A stretch of 64,000 nt of DNA from Echinarachnius parma (lineage: Eukaryota; Echinodermata; Echinoidea; Clypeasteroida; Echinarachniidae): contig JBAMJV010004309.1 in assembly GCA_037951105.1 (NCBI GenBank), positions 97,501 to 161,500 of the forward strand, given 5' to 3'. Position 1 is the stretch's first letter, and each line of letters starts with the position of its first letter. Both the position numbers and the translations under genes were made by a program. Under the pieces are notes generated by a model that was not told the origin of the DNA, searched no databases, and worked only from the letters and a program-made list of their open reading frames with translations. Positions 22,699 to 34,187 of this stretch are shown one piece after another.

Positions 22699-24212
22699 AA
22701 TTGCTACATTAACGGAGAATTCCTGACGGTTTTTAAACAAATACAGTATATTGGAAATAAATCTAGGGATGTGCTTGAATATTTTCAGGATTTGACTCAC
22801 TTTGGTTGATTTCTAAGAGATTTTTCTAATGTCATTAACTCTGAGGAAATATTTAAATTTACCGCGCACAATCATGAGACCCTTACGTAGCACCCTCATT
22901 TTGCTCAATTTCTTGAGTAGGCTTGAATCCGGTGCCACTGCATTGTGATCACTGCATGTGTCATTCATAATAGCCGGTCATGCAGAGCCAGCAAATTCAA
23001 TAACTTCTTTGTGTCTATTCAAATTCCAATGAAAGCCAAACGTGTTACAATATCGGGCAGGCAAGTATTTTCAAACGGCTCAATAATGCAGTAATGCTCA
23101 AAGGCACGGTCAGTGGCGCAGCGTGGACTAAACTATTCATGATCGAGCATTGTATTGGTCCGATCAAAAGAACACATTCGCTGCAGTGTAAAAACATAGA
23201 TAGGCGCATAGTGAGGGTCGTACGTCACAAATTGGTGCATTGTGGGATAGAACAAGCTCGCTTGCGAATTTGTGTCATTAGAATTTCAAAACCAATTATA
23301 AGAACCCACAATCATACTTTTTTCATACAAAATTGTGTTTATTGACCTAGAATATCTGTCTTTCAATCATTAGAAGCTTGAAATCGTATGGAAGTCCACT
23401 TTAAGCATGTTTCCTAGAGCAGTCCGTGTCTTTAGCACACCCCTAAGCATGCAAAACTGTCTCAGCTCGTTTGTTAACTCATTTCCGGGGAGCGGCATTA
23501 CCCCCATTCTGATTTTGGCACCGCCCCTGCAATATGCTGCAAACGAGGGACACACCTGCACACTGCACTTTGCACGCGCGGACCACCATTACGTCACACG
23601 GTGTACCACCAGCACATGACACGGCACAGCACGGCGCTTACGATTTTAGAAGATTAGTTACTCTTCAAGGTTCACCTATAGGTTCAAGATTGTAACCCAT
23701 TTTGTTCCCACCAATATAATATAACATCACATACAAATGTCTCACAGTTGGTTGACTGGTTGACTAGAGGTGCCCAAAGGATGCAAACCTTGTAAGTGGG
23801 GCACATTTGTATAGGGTTCATTCTGTAATGTACCATTTACAATTTATTATTAATGAACAATGCATGAAATGAACAATGTTATCCTTGGCCATGTATTGAC
23901 AAGAAATGCAATTGTTTGTAATGGTGACTACACAAACATAATAATTGATTCAAAGCACGATGTTAAATAAATAAACGCGGTTTTGCATGTGATATAGATT
24001 GTCATCTTCTATTCAAATAATGATGATATTTATTGTCATACGGCTCTCTTTCATCAACAATAAAAGAAGAGCTTACTGGCCGTTGTAAAATATAAAACAG
24101 ACAATGAAACAGCATGACAATTTCGGTAAAGATCTTCTTGAGTATTGATTCTTTCGAACATTTTAGTTGTCAGGTTTTTGCTTGGTTTTGAATCCATGTG
24201 AAAGTAATATTA
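22699..24212. other. No gene recognised
   Basis: 23100-23340 and 23400-23640 are relatively CG-rich and unique in the window. Short frames there have no recognisable domain. CAGTGGCGCAGCGTGG at 23107 resembles CAGTGGCGTAG starts at 37115 and 62876. Confidence 0.4.
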
Positions 24213-24231
24213 GTCTATCTATCTATCTATA

Positions 24232-24282
<51 letters not shown>

Positions 24283-24303
24283 ATATCTATCTATCTATCT
24301 ATA

Positions 24304-24369
<66 letters not shown>

Positions 24370-24426
24370 CCTATCTATATACTTATATATCTATCTATTT
24401 ATCTATCTATTTATACATCTATCTAG
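24213..24426. repeat. (TATC)n tetranucleotide microsatellite
   Basis: About 53 mostly perfect units with a few TATA and TTTA variants. It immediately follows, on the minus strand, the 3' end of the retrotransposon relic at 24428-24780 and may be its expanded tail. Confidence 0.95.
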
Positions 24427-24427
24427 C

Positions 24428-24780
24428 CTATGTATCTCAACGGCCTCTTCACCACCATTCCATCTTCTTCTTTCTTGTGCTTGTCGCATCCATGTAACAC
24501 CGCCAAATTATTTGATGTCATCCATCCAACATCTACTCTGTCTGCCTCTTCGTCTGGTTTGTGTTCTTGGTGTCCAATTAGTTATATTATGTGTCCATCT
24601 ATTATCTTTACATCTTGCAAGGTGTCCTGCCCATCTCCATCTCTTTGTTTTCATTTCCTGTATGATATCCCTGGCATTTGTTTCTTTCTTAAGTCCTCAT
24701 TTCTGACCTTGTCTCTTCTTGTAACTCCTACCATAATCCTCTCCATTGTTCTTTCTGTGACTCTAAGCTTCTTTTCTTAG
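24428..24780 (-). pseudogene. C-terminal relic of an endonuclease/reverse-transcriptase (LINE)
   Basis: Translated on the minus strand in shifting frames it shows the well-known tail of non-LTR retrotransposon RTs. In order these are a KLRVTERTMERIMVGVTRRD-like helix, RWRWAGHLARC, DNRWT, RRRGRQ, WMDDIK and WMRQAQERRRW. At least one stop and two frameshifts interrupt it, so it is dead. Only the region after the RT palm survives. It is followed on the same strand by a GATA-type repeat, as expected for a LINE with a short-repeat tail. The match is from memory of family motifs; the clade (RTE, CR1 or Jockey-like) is uncertain. Confidence 0.75.
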
Positions 24781-25010
24781 TAAGGACATTGAATAAGAAT
24801 TACTTCCCTCAAAGTGATACCTTATTGTGAAGTTATGATTTCAAAAATGGTTTTGTCCTCGTCTCGAGGCATCGAGACGCTCAGACAATAATCTGACTCC
24901 GGGATCCAATATCTAACCGAACCAGGCAAGAGACCGATACAGACTGTTCAAAACATTGACCGGGCAAGGACCATCAGCTTCATAGGTCCACACCACACCG
25001 CATAACACAA

Positions 25011-25176
25011 GGGCCCCGTTTCATAAAACTTTTTCAATTGTTGTCAGTGTCCATGTATGGTAACTACTATGGCAACAGCCAATCAGCATCAAGCATTTTA
25101 GCTGTTGCAATGTTAGTTACAATAATTGGACACTTTCTACGACAATTGGAAAAGTTTTGTATGAAACATGGCTCTG
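25011..25176. mobile_element. Foldback MITE (family D)
   Basis: GGGCCCCGTTTCATAAAACT and TTTTGTATGAAACATGGC are imperfect inverted ends; ACAATTGGAAAAGTTT and AACTTTTTCAATTGTTGTC pair inside. The central GCCAATCAGCATCAAGC recalls the CCAATCAG centre of family C. About 166 bp. Confidence 0.75.
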
Positions 25177-26102
25177 TACTAATCGCCCTCACACACATAA
25201 ACATAGCCGAACTCAGTTTCTACTCATGCATGCATATCTTTGATATTTACTGCATTTCATATTTTGATTGATTATGTTAATTGTACAATGACGATACTTG
25301 TACAATATAATTATTTTGATTAAAAATGCAAATATGAATTTTCTTTTAAATAAACAATTTAAAATGTTCACTCGAACACTGATGTATCAGTTCTTCATGA
25401 TACATGCATTTTTACTTGTTGAAATATTGGCTAACTAACTGAAAATGTAATGTTTTAATCAGATATTATATAAATTTATTAAGAAATGTCATAAACATAT
25501 AATAACAGCATGATAATTGTGATAACATCTTCTGCGTATATTATTCTGCAATGTCGCCCCCGTAGCAGACATCGCATGTATAGCGAACCTTTTATTGGCG
25601 CTCAATAATATATATTTTTCTATAAGAATACATATATTTGTATATAATTAACGATGACCTCCATCAGCATAATTGCAATTACGAGCTTCCCAATACAATA
25701 TTCATAAGAGAACTATATTTGTTACTTATTTAATCTGACCTCCATTAAAATCATGTCGTGCTTCCCTCTGAGACTATTGATATAATTTTACAGACAAAAA
25801 GAAAACAAATATACATGTATCTAATTCAGTATTCCTTTTTATTTTAAGCATACATTACGTATATTTACTACAAGGGCATTAACAAAATGCACGAGAAAGA
25901 TTTTTAGTATGTTAACATGTTTAGCTTTGTTTCATATTTATATTAAAAAAACAACAGTTGAACGGAGCAAAGTCAGCCGAGAGAAATTCGATTGATTGTC
26001 ATTAGTGAGTATAAATATATAATACTGTTATATCTATACTATCCAAAGGGCAACCATCATTTGGTTCATGAAGTGCCATAGGGCAAAAAACAGAAAGGAG
26101 GC
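25177..26102. other. AT-rich, nothing recognised
   Basis: No gene, TIR or array. Confidence 0.45.
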
Positions 26103-26107
26103 GGGGT

Positions 26108-26126
26108 GGGGGGGGGGGGGGGGGGG
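26108..26126. repeat. 19 G run
   Basis: Homopolymer G tract in otherwise ordinary sequence. Confidence 0.9.
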
Positions 26127-26337
26127 TGAGGCAGCAACCGCCCAAGAGTACAGAACAAAGGGAATATTCATGCATATTCTTTGCATATTCAAGCTATTTT
26201 CATATATTGTTAGGGCAAAAAGCTCGCGGTGTCAGACAACAATATGACAATAGCGTGTTTTTATTTGTAGGGAAGACACACTATATTCAACTTTGTACAA
26301 GCTCATGTTCAACTTTTGCACGTAAACCAATGGTCAC

Positions 26338-26560
26338 GTGCATGACGCCCAGCGCAGACAGAGCCGAGCCGACTCGACCCGATCAGCCTGGTTTTCAGTC
26401 GGATCGGCTCTATGTGCATTGCCCCATGACTCCGATTTCGCCAGTCAAAAGCCAGTCGGAAGCCAGTTGGGCCCGTTTCAACATGTTGAATCGGCAACAA
26501 CTGAGCGAAACCGACTCTGCCAGTCGGATCGGGTCGAGACAACAGCTGAAAGTTAATTCC
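26338..26560. repeat. GC-rich dispersed repeat, family E copy 1
   Basis: Contains CGCAGACAGAGCC, GCCAGTCGGAAG, TGGGCCCG and TCAACATGTTGAATCGG in order. The same words occur in reverse orientation at 62875-63130. Rich in GATCGG/CGGATC. Its overlapping frames are not conserved between the copies, so coding is unlikely. Confidence 0.7.
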
Positions 26561-26770
26561 GAAAGCGTTTTGTACTGAGATTATAACTCTAATTTTGTTA
26601 GAATTGTATACGGTGTCCATTATAATTCAACTCTATTGAACATAATTTTCAAGGACATCCAAGTCATATGGATTAGGTATCCCCGCACTTAAGACATTGA
26701 AAACAACGAAAGTCAAGCTTAAAGACGAAATGTCAAATTAAAGTGAATCACACACGCATTGGGCTCGTGC

Positions 26771-27324
26771 TTAAAGGGACATTTCCCCCGACATATAATC
26801 ACCTTTGATTATGTTCTCTAAACGTTAAAACACAATTTCATGCAAAAACGACCAACATTGGCCTTTTGAGCAAGGGATGAGCATCATTCAAAGTCACTCG
26901 CTGTACGGGATAATCCCATTCATCGCGAACACCATGGAGGCTGCCATTGGTGTTTATGAAACTCGGATCGCTCTATGATGTGATGTCAAACCCGAACTAC
27001 TCTTTTTGTTGGCTCACGTTTGGCCTTGTGTTTGTGCACAAACCCCGCGAGCTGCGAGAGCTAACAAAAAGAGGCGGAGCTTGTTTGTTCGGGTTTAACG
27101 TAGCATTTCGGCGCGAACAATTAAAAATCCGGGTTTCAAAAAATATAATGGCAACCTCCACGCTATACGCGATGAATGGGATTAGCCCATACAGCGATTG
27201 ACTTTGAATGATGCCCCTCCTTTGTTCAGAGGGCAAACATTGGACATATTTGCATGAAAATATGTTTTAATGTGTAGAGAAATTAATCAAAGGTAAATAG
27301 ATGATGGGGAAACTTTCCCTTTAA
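26771..27324. mobile_element. Foldback MITE with TTAA ends (family J)
   Basis: Left TTAAAGGGACATTTCCCC, right GGGGAAACTTTCCCTTTAA. Arms of about 170 bp: ATGATGCTCATCC-type sequence at 26870 faces GAATGATGCCCCTCC at 27207, and CATTCATCGCG faces CGCGATGAATG. The spacer of about 190 bp has a CG-rich portion. It shares its right TTAA with element A7. Confidence 0.8.
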
Positions 27325-27708
27325 AGGGACTTAGTAACATTGTCCAAATCCTCAAAATCCAATTGGAGTTCTAGCGGTTTCCTCATACCTTGTTACATTT
27401 GTATTAACAATAAAGCATGGGACAGATTTCTGTTTTTCAAATTTCCCTTTCGCTAAAAAGATATTTACGATAGAAGAAGTGTTCAGATGTTAAATTATCC
27501 ACTGGACCGCGAAAACAGTGTACAAAGTGACTGCAATGAGTTAGTGAATGTCACTTTGCATTTTTGCTCATTACTCGGCCATATAACATCCATTTAACTT
27601 GAAATTTTCACACAACACCCAGTGGACATATCAGATAACAACAATATACATTGTATCAACCACTCGTCACTTTTTGCACATGTCAACAAAGTTACTAAAT
27701 CCCTTTAA
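27321..27708. mobile_element. TTAA MITE family A copy (A7)
   Basis: TTAAAGGGACTTAGTAACAT to GTTACTAAATCCCTTTAA, 388 bp, close to the copies at 38564 and 42619. The left TTAA is also the right TTAA of the family J element. Confidence 0.87.
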
Positions 27709-28327
27709 TGCATGGCAGAATAAAACAACAAACGGTATATGTTACTCTTTTGAAGCGATTTTCATTTTGTTCAATATTTAAGAAGTTCATGATTTTTGTA
27801 TTGCATATTTATATCCATTATTTTTCTTGTTGCGAAAAAGGGTTCAATATACTGTATAAATATTTTATGGCGGAAATCGTCGTTTCTACATGTATAACTC
27901 GTCCACTTCATAAAATTATTGTGTTTTTGCAGTGGATTTCTTCTTCATCATTGTGATAAGGTATAGAAGAAGGATTTGAGCGTCCAAACATTCACCAACA
28001 TTCACAATTTAATGCACAATTGTAGTATAGACTATAGAGTAACTAGTGGCCAGGCGCATAAATAAACGTCGCTCACGCACGGTATATATACAAACAAATG
28101 CGTGATTTACTCATCGATCAGTTTCCCGTGATCGGATTTAGAGCGCAATATGGGTCTAGACGACAAAAAAATTGGATAGATGAATCAAGCATGAGATGTT
28201 CCAACAAAATATTGAGAAAGCAGCTTTGTTGTCCACCAAGACTTCACCAATCATATATATATATATATATATAATTGCAAGGAGTAATCATAAATGATTG
28301 AGAAGGAAGAATAATAGTAGGCGTAGC
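27709..28327. other. Nothing recognised
   Basis: AT-rich, with an (AT)n run near 28254-28273. Confidence 0.45.
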
Positions 28328-28554
28328 TTTTTTTTATTTTTTATTTATTTATTTCCACAAATGGGTGGGATGGCCCTTTCAGCAGAAACTGATTTTCAAA
28401 GGGGTCCCATACAATACATAAAAAATACATAGATATTACAAGCATTAACAAGTTAAATATGAATAAAAAAACATATATATATACATACACACAGATATTC
28501 AATATAGAGACAAAATACACTAAAAACAAGATTTACAAATAGGTTTATTCAGAT

Positions 28555-28568
28555 TTAAAAAAAAAAAG

Positions 28569-28613
<45 letters not shown>

Positions 28614-29690
28614 TTATAAACTCATGCCTTAGTTTCAATGAGAATGTTTTAATGCTATCTAATTGCCTAATTTCTAATCGTAATGAATTAAAAGCCTTAG
28701 AACTTGAATAAATAAAACTCCGTTTAAGAAAATCGGTTTTTGGTTTTGGTAAAAATAATAGACATTGAGAATTACGTAAGCTATATGCATGATGCTTCAT
28801 TTGAATCCGAGAGAATAAATATTGTGGTATATTTTGATTATGGATTATTCTAAACATTAACGTTAAATTTGTTTTCTTCCATCTTAAATCTATTGAATCG
28901 ACATTTGTTCTTTGAAACAAAATATTAGAACTTACAGTATAATCTACTTTTAATACAATTCTAAGTGCTCTCTTTTGTAAAACTCGTAATTTATTCAAGG
29001 ATACATCAAAGGTGTTATTCCAGACTGGCGAGCAATAATCTAAGTGAGATTGAATAATTGTATAATATAATGTTCTCGCAATATTTTCAGTAATGTACAT
29101 TCTAGCTTTACGTAAAAGGAACAAATTTTTTACAAGTTTACGACACATATAATCAATATGTAACTTCCATGTAAGATTTTGATCAATAATCACCCCCAAA
29201 TATTTACACTGATTTACTTCATTAAGATTGCACCCGTTTAATTGTAAGATTATTCCAGTATCATAAAAAGTCCTAATTCTTTTCCGAGAACCAATTAATA
29301 TATACTCTGTTTTTTTAGCATTAATAATAAGTCGGTTAGCATTCAGCCACTGGGCAACCCCTTCTAAATCTTCATTTATAAATGTCTGCATTTGACGTGG
29401 ATTATGAGATGAAAAGTACAAACAGGTGTCATCAGCGTAGAGGGACACTTTACAATGTTTAACAGCGTTTGAAATGTCATTTATATATAACAAAAACAAA
29501 GTTGGGCCCAAAATGGAGCCCTGTGGGACTCCGTATTTTACATACGCGAGTGAAGAGAGGCTTCCATTTATCGATGTGCGTTGGGTTCTATCACTGAGGT
29601 AGTTTTTAAACCAACTTACACTTGCATCATCAAAGCCGTACAACTTGAGCTTTTCAAGTAAAATACAATGGTCCACAGTGTCAAAAGCCC
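28555..29690 (-). pseudogene. LINE ORF2, 3' half: RT palm, thumb and C-terminus
   Basis: Continuation of the upstream ORF2 half after a frameshift at about 29690. It holds GVPQGSILGPTLFLLYINDI (residues about 49-68) and the catalytic YADD (80-83), then a typical LINE thumb with QKRALRIV-like sequence. The RT copies element RNA at the nicked target. The frame has no natural ATG; its first codon is GTG within the RT. It runs into a long T tract (plus-strand A run 28557-28606) just before the stop, probably an expanded 3' homopolymer. Confidence 0.9.
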
Positions 29691-31742
29691 TTTAAGATCA
29701 AGGGCCACAAAGCCAGTAACGGAGCCATTATCTATATTATGTGACAAATCTTCGATTACATTTAACAAGGCGGTTGTAGTTGAATGGCCATGTCTAAAGC
29801 CTGACTGATTTACGAACAAAATCGAGTTTTCAGAGAGATAGTCCGTCATTTGTTTGTGCACAACCTTTTCAATTATTTTTGACAACACAGGCAAGACGGA
29901 TATCGGACGATAATTGGCTCTATCAGTTGTACTACCGCTCTTAAAGATAGGGACAATCTTAGCAGACTTCCATTCTTGAGGTAAAACCCCACTGGACAAT
30001 GACAAATTTATAATGTGTGTAAGAGATGATGCAATAATCGGGGCTGCCATTTTAACAAGCTTAGCAGATATTCCATCCAAACCAGTCGCCTTGTTTGGAG
30101 AAATACCAGAAATTAACTCAAGAACAAAATTTTCAGTTATTTCCACAAACTTAAATTTAGACTGGGTAAAACTCTTAATAAAATTGTTAAAATCTCCATC
30201 AAAAGATTGAGCCTGCTTCAATTCTTCAACAATACCACAGAAGTAGTCATTAAATAGTTCAGCTACAGCACATGAATCATTTATTTCTACATCATCGACT
30301 TTTAACGTATGAACATTTGAATCCCTGCATTTGTTGGGTACCACACTTCTTAATGACTTCCACACTTTACTACTGTCTCCAGGGTTATTAACAATACAAT
30401 CATGAATATAATCCTTTTTTAACCTTCTCATAGTAGATGTAACTTTGTTTCTCAACACTTTATATTGGTCCCAGTCTACTGTTTGGCCAGTTGATACTGC
30501 TTTCTTTTTACGTTTATCCCGTTCACGCATCATTACCTTAACATCGTCAGTAATCCAAGGTACGTTCCGTTGTCTAACACGTCTCTTTTTTAGGGGGGCG
30601 TGTTTATCAATAATTAATCTATACTTCTCAATCCATATATCGTACGCCCTTTCAGCATTATTTTCGGATAATACTTCATCCCAAGGCTGGCTTAACAGGT
30701 CCCTTTTAAAAGCATCAACATCCATCTTATTTATAGCTCTTGAATGTACATATTTATGTTCGACAACTTTACGTTTCACTCGTCCCCAAGTAGCAAGCAA
30801 CATATAATGATCACTAATCCCAATTTGTATAACATCACTAAAGCTTACTCTATTACAATCAGAGGTAAATACAAGATCAATTACAGTCGAAGAGTGTTGG
30901 GTAACTCGTGTTGGCTTATCAATTAATTGAGTCAAATGATAGTTGTTTGCAGATTCTATAAGACGCTTTGTTACCGAGTTAGGATTTTTGCTAGATACAT
31001 CACAATTGAAATCACCCAACAGCACAACATCAATATCTTGAGCTTCAATTTTTTCAAAAATATTTTCCACTTTATCAAACAAGAAGGATTTACTGTTTGG
31101 GGGTCTATACCATACGCATACTAGGAATGGTTTCTGATTTTTCTTTTCAATTTGAATAACTTGCATTTCCAATTCATCATCTAAAAGGTCATCTCTCACC
31201 TTATAAATTACATCTTTTTTCACATAAACTATTATTCCACCTCCGTTTCGGTTCCTGTCCTTTCTTATTATAGAATAACCATCAATATTTATGCAAGAAT
31301 CAGGAATTGTTTCGTCAAGCATTGTTTCACTAAAAGAAACTACATCATATGGTGAATTTTCAAATAAGGATCTTACTTCATCAATACATCGATACAAAGA
31401 ACAAATATTAAGGTGCGTAATATTAATACCGGGTTGGCATTTGACCATCTTCGTGACACTATCAAAATTATTGTATTGTACATGCATTTGTTCTTCATAG
31501 TTAGGTTCATTTATCGGATTCGTTGCGCGAGTGTCTTCCACAGTTTCGGTAAATAAGTCAATAGTTGGTAATTCACTGAAGAGACATTTAGAGCAAATCC
31601 AGTCTCGATCTGAGTTAAAGATAGCATCATTCACATAGCCACATTTCGCGTGAGACCATTTTCCACAATTCACACACAAGATAGAGTTTTGATTATTTCG
31701 TACAGATTTGTTACAATATATACAAGGATATGTGATTATCAT
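29616..31742 (-). pseudogene. LINE ORF2, 5' half: PHD finger, APE endonuclease, start of RT
   Basis: Starts with ATG at 31742. Residues 7-53 form a C4HC3 (PHD-like) finger: C7, C10, C23, C26, H31, C34, C50, C53. An AP-type endonuclease follows at about 105-320, with N112 (LNICS), E139 (SETML), WYRPP at 211-215, GDFN at 243-246 and SDH at 310-312. The expected catalytic residues are all visible. RT blocks begin near 550 (NKATGLDGIS), then ANYRPISVLPVLSK and GFRHGHSTTTAL. The frame breaks after FVALDLK, near 29690, where one base appears to be missing in a short A/G stretch. The last ~30 residues of this frame are out-of-frame tail. Confidence 0.92.
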
Positions 31743-31793
31743 TTCGCTATAGTTTCTGGTGTTGTGTTAATACGATTGTTTAATTCATACTTT

Positions 31794-32591
31794 TTAGTAC
31801 ATCACATTCAGTTTTTCAAGATCTTTCTCAGACCGGATGCTCACTTTTTCGTTGTTTTTCAGAAGCGCCTTGATCCTACCGTCGTTGGTCCACGTCTTCG
31901 CTACGTCGGGTGATTGTCGCACTTTTCGAAGGAGTTGTTGGCGGTACGCGGTCAGGTCTTCGTGCACGTATACGTTTGTTCCCTTTAATTTGGTTCGGTT
32001 TGAGAATACAGCCTGTCGGGCGTTGTAGCTCGCGAACTTGATGATGATCGAGTGGGGTCTTCCGTTCGCTGTTCCCGACCTCGGTGTTATGCGGTGACTC
32101 CGGTCGATGTCGCATGGCCTCAGCTCGACGTCCATCTTCTCGGAAGCGAGCCGTCGAATGGTGTCGTCTGTACATTCGTTCGGCACCTCCTTGATGCCCT
32201 GGAATCTCAGGCAGTTCCGACGACTGTACTGCTCCTGTTCCTCACAGACGGATTGGAGTGCGGTCACCTTCTTCTCCAGTGTGTTTACTTTTTCGTCCAG
32301 TGTATTCAGCTGTTCACGATGCTCGTCCAAATCCATCTGTAGAGCTTGGTAAACGGACTGTGTCACTTGCTCTACAATGGTGTCTACAATGGACTCTACC
32401 AGCTTGGTTCTGATGTCTTCACTAGACATGGCTTTGACGATCATGTCATGTAGATTTTCGCTCGAGAGAGCTCGGGCGTTCTCGGGTGGTTTGGCGACTT
32501 CTGCGGTGGCAGGATCTGCAGCCTTCTCCGGGGTAGCCTCTTGTCGGGGCTCCGACTGACTATTTTTGCTGTTCTTTGTCGTTCTTGTCAT
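31794..32591 (-). CDS. LINE ORF1 protein, L1-ORF1p type (coiled coil, RRM, C-terminal domain)
   Basis: 265 codons from ATG to stop, uninterrupted. Residues 1-40 are low complexity (K/S/P/A). About 85-120 is a heptad-rich coiled coil (LDEHREQLNTLDEKVNTLEK) expected to trimerise. About 120-200 is the RRM-like part with QYSRRNCLRFQGI, followed by IDRSHRI and the HSIIIKFASYNARQAVF strand. The C-terminal domain has VYVHEDLT and LLRKVRQ. In L1-type elements this protein coats the element RNA as a chaperone. It precedes ORF2 by about 50 bp on the same strand. Confidence 0.9.
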   Translation of the reverse strand: MTRTTKNSKNSQSEPRQEATPEKAADPATAEVAKPPENARALSSENLHDMIVKAMSSEDIRTKLVESIVDTIVEQVTQSVYQALQMDLDEHREQLNTLDEKVNTLEKKVTALQSVCEEQEQYSRRNCLRFQGIKEVPNECTDDTIRRLASEKMDVELRPCDIDRSHRITPRSGTANGRPHSIIIKFASYNARQAVFSNRTKLKGTNVYVHEDLTAYRQQLLRKVRQSPDVAKTWTNDGRIKALLKNNEKVSIRSEKDLEKLNVMY

Positions 32592-32640
32592 CCTTGCTGA
32601 GGGGCTAACTTCAGTTCGTTACCTTTAAGTGCACAATAAC

Positions 32641-33074
32641 AAAGGTTTATCGTGGCACCGTATACAGCAGTACTGTATAACGAGTAAGTCTCAGGCCGGT
32701 ATTATATAACAGGCATGTGCATATGGTATAAGGTATATACTGTAACTATATATATAGTCACGTATGGGTAACGATGTTTTAACACGCGTGGGACTAAGGC
32801 ACTAAACAACAGAAAGCCGACGAGTCGATGATGTGAATCAATTTATCATGTTAGTTCGCCTCCAAAGTCAAAATAAAGCTCTTCCTCATATACATTACAG
32901 TTGATGAGGTCGATGATGTGTTCGCATTATAATCAAGTAGATAGATTTGAGTCCCAAAATCTTGGAAAATAAGTTGCTTTCTCTGCCAAAATCACTGTAT
33001 GACTTATACCTCGCACCCGTGTTTACAAAGCAATGTTCCTCCTTTTAATCAGCCAAATGAAAAAAGGCACTGGT
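32641..33074. other. Possible LINE 5' UTR, otherwise unassigned
   Basis: Lies directly upstream of ORF1. No second copy in the window allows the 5' end to be fixed. Confidence 0.4.
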
Positions 33075-33125
33075 CGAAAAATTGGTCTCTGCCAGGACTC
33101 GAAGCTGGGTCTCCGGCTTGGAATA
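33075..33125 (-). repeat. tRNA-derived SINE fragment (B box only)
   Basis: On the minus strand CAGCTTCGAGTCCTGGC matches a pol III B box, in the context GAGACCCAGCTTCGAGTCCT. An (AT)n run lies at 33121-33147. No A box or foldable full tRNA is seen. Confidence 0.45.
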
Positions 33126-33865
33126 TATATATATATATTATATATATGCTATGTGCGTTCGACTTGGGATCTTTGTGAAACACCCCCTGTACTTTGATAT
33201 TCATCGAGTTGGAAAGACTGGTTAAGGTTCTTCTGAACATGCTGAAATTCAGTTGGATCGGGTAGAGTCGGCGCTGTGTGACGTGCACTGGGCATGTACT
33301 CGCTTATACAGTGACGTAGTGTGACGTCACACCTTTTCGTTGCCATTGGGCAATGGTTTCAAACTATGTCAGGCAAGCCAGAAATTCGTTTCATAGCTTA
33401 AACCATGCTCACACCCCAAAACACAAAGCCCAAATCAAAGAAGAACATATTTAGAAACCATACCTATGCAGGTTGTAACATCACTACTTCGGTACTCTTT
33501 TGGTTAGTATGTTGTCATAATAATTCAAAATCTAAAATGGTTCAATAAAACAAGAACAACATTTGTTATTACAAAACAAAACAAATCAACAACCCACAAT
33601 TGCAACTTAGATTCAAAACAATACGTGAGCAGCATTTACTTCTAGAAAGTAATACATCTTGACGAAAACATCTAAGAACCGAATTCTTTGACATTTAGAT
33701 ATTAATGTAAGTCCTCTATCCTCAAAATCCATATAACCTTCGATGTTAATAACTACCGCAAAGCAAGTGAGACAGCCATGTACATCTCACTTTGGGGGAC
33801 AAACAAGAAGGGGTAGCGGACGATTCCGCGTGGAAAAGCTGCCTATGTTAAGTATAAAATTTAGG
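33126..33865. other. Unassigned
   Basis: GTGAAACACCCCCTGT at 33175 recurs at 61633, and GGATCGGGTAGAGTCGGC at 33255 resembles parts of family E. No gene. Confidence 0.4.
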
Positions 33866-34187
33866 TTAAAAAGGGATCTAGTAATTTTGGAAAATGGGAA
33901 ATGAATATCATATGACCGAGTGATGAGCGAAAATACAAAGCGATATGTGCTAACTCATTGCACAAACTATGTAAACAGTTGAAAACAAATCTCCCATTGA
34001 GACTTTCAAATTCAAACAATTAAATCATAAATATCTGTAAACGAAAGAGTAATTCAGGAAACCTAAACCGGTTCCATGCTTGAAAAGGTAATACGGATAC
34101 AACGAGAAACGCTACTACATGTAGTATATAGTTCTATAAAAAAAATAAGTTTTGTGGAATTCGACAATGTTTCTAGATTCGTTTAAT
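33866..34187. mobile_element. TTAA MITE family A, shortened copy (A8)
   Basis: TTAAAAAGGGATCTAGTAAT at the left, GACCGAGTGATGAGCGAAAA inside, and CAATGTTTCTAGATTCGTTTAA at the right. An internal stretch is deleted near the left end. Confidence 0.78.

Larger units (their letters stand above)
28328..32640 (-). mobile_element. Nearly complete LINE with L1-type ORF1 and PHD-EN-RT ORF2
   Basis: The minus-strand order is ORF1 (32591-31794), a gap of about 50 bp, ORF2 (31742 to about 28555), then a 3' UTR ending in an AAATAAATAAAT-type tail at 28328-28354. The 3' UTR holds GGGACCCCTTTGAAAATCAG, similar in kind to the other LINE tails in this window. The 5' UTR start is not defined; 32640 is a minimum and the sequence up to about 32900 may belong. 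ORF1 is open and ORF2 has one frameshift, so the copy is recent but dead. The combination of RRM-type ORF1p and APE-type endonuclease with an N-terminal zinc finger fits the CR1/L2 group, by inference. Confidence 0.9.

Noticed and set aside
24167..24706. 179-codon plus-strand frame rich in SIYL
   Set aside because: The first half is the TATC microsatellite; the second half is antisense to a LINE RT relic.
26126..26620. Opposed frames of 150 and 103 codons over the GC-rich family E repeat
   Set aside because: The second copy at 62.9 kb does not preserve either frame.
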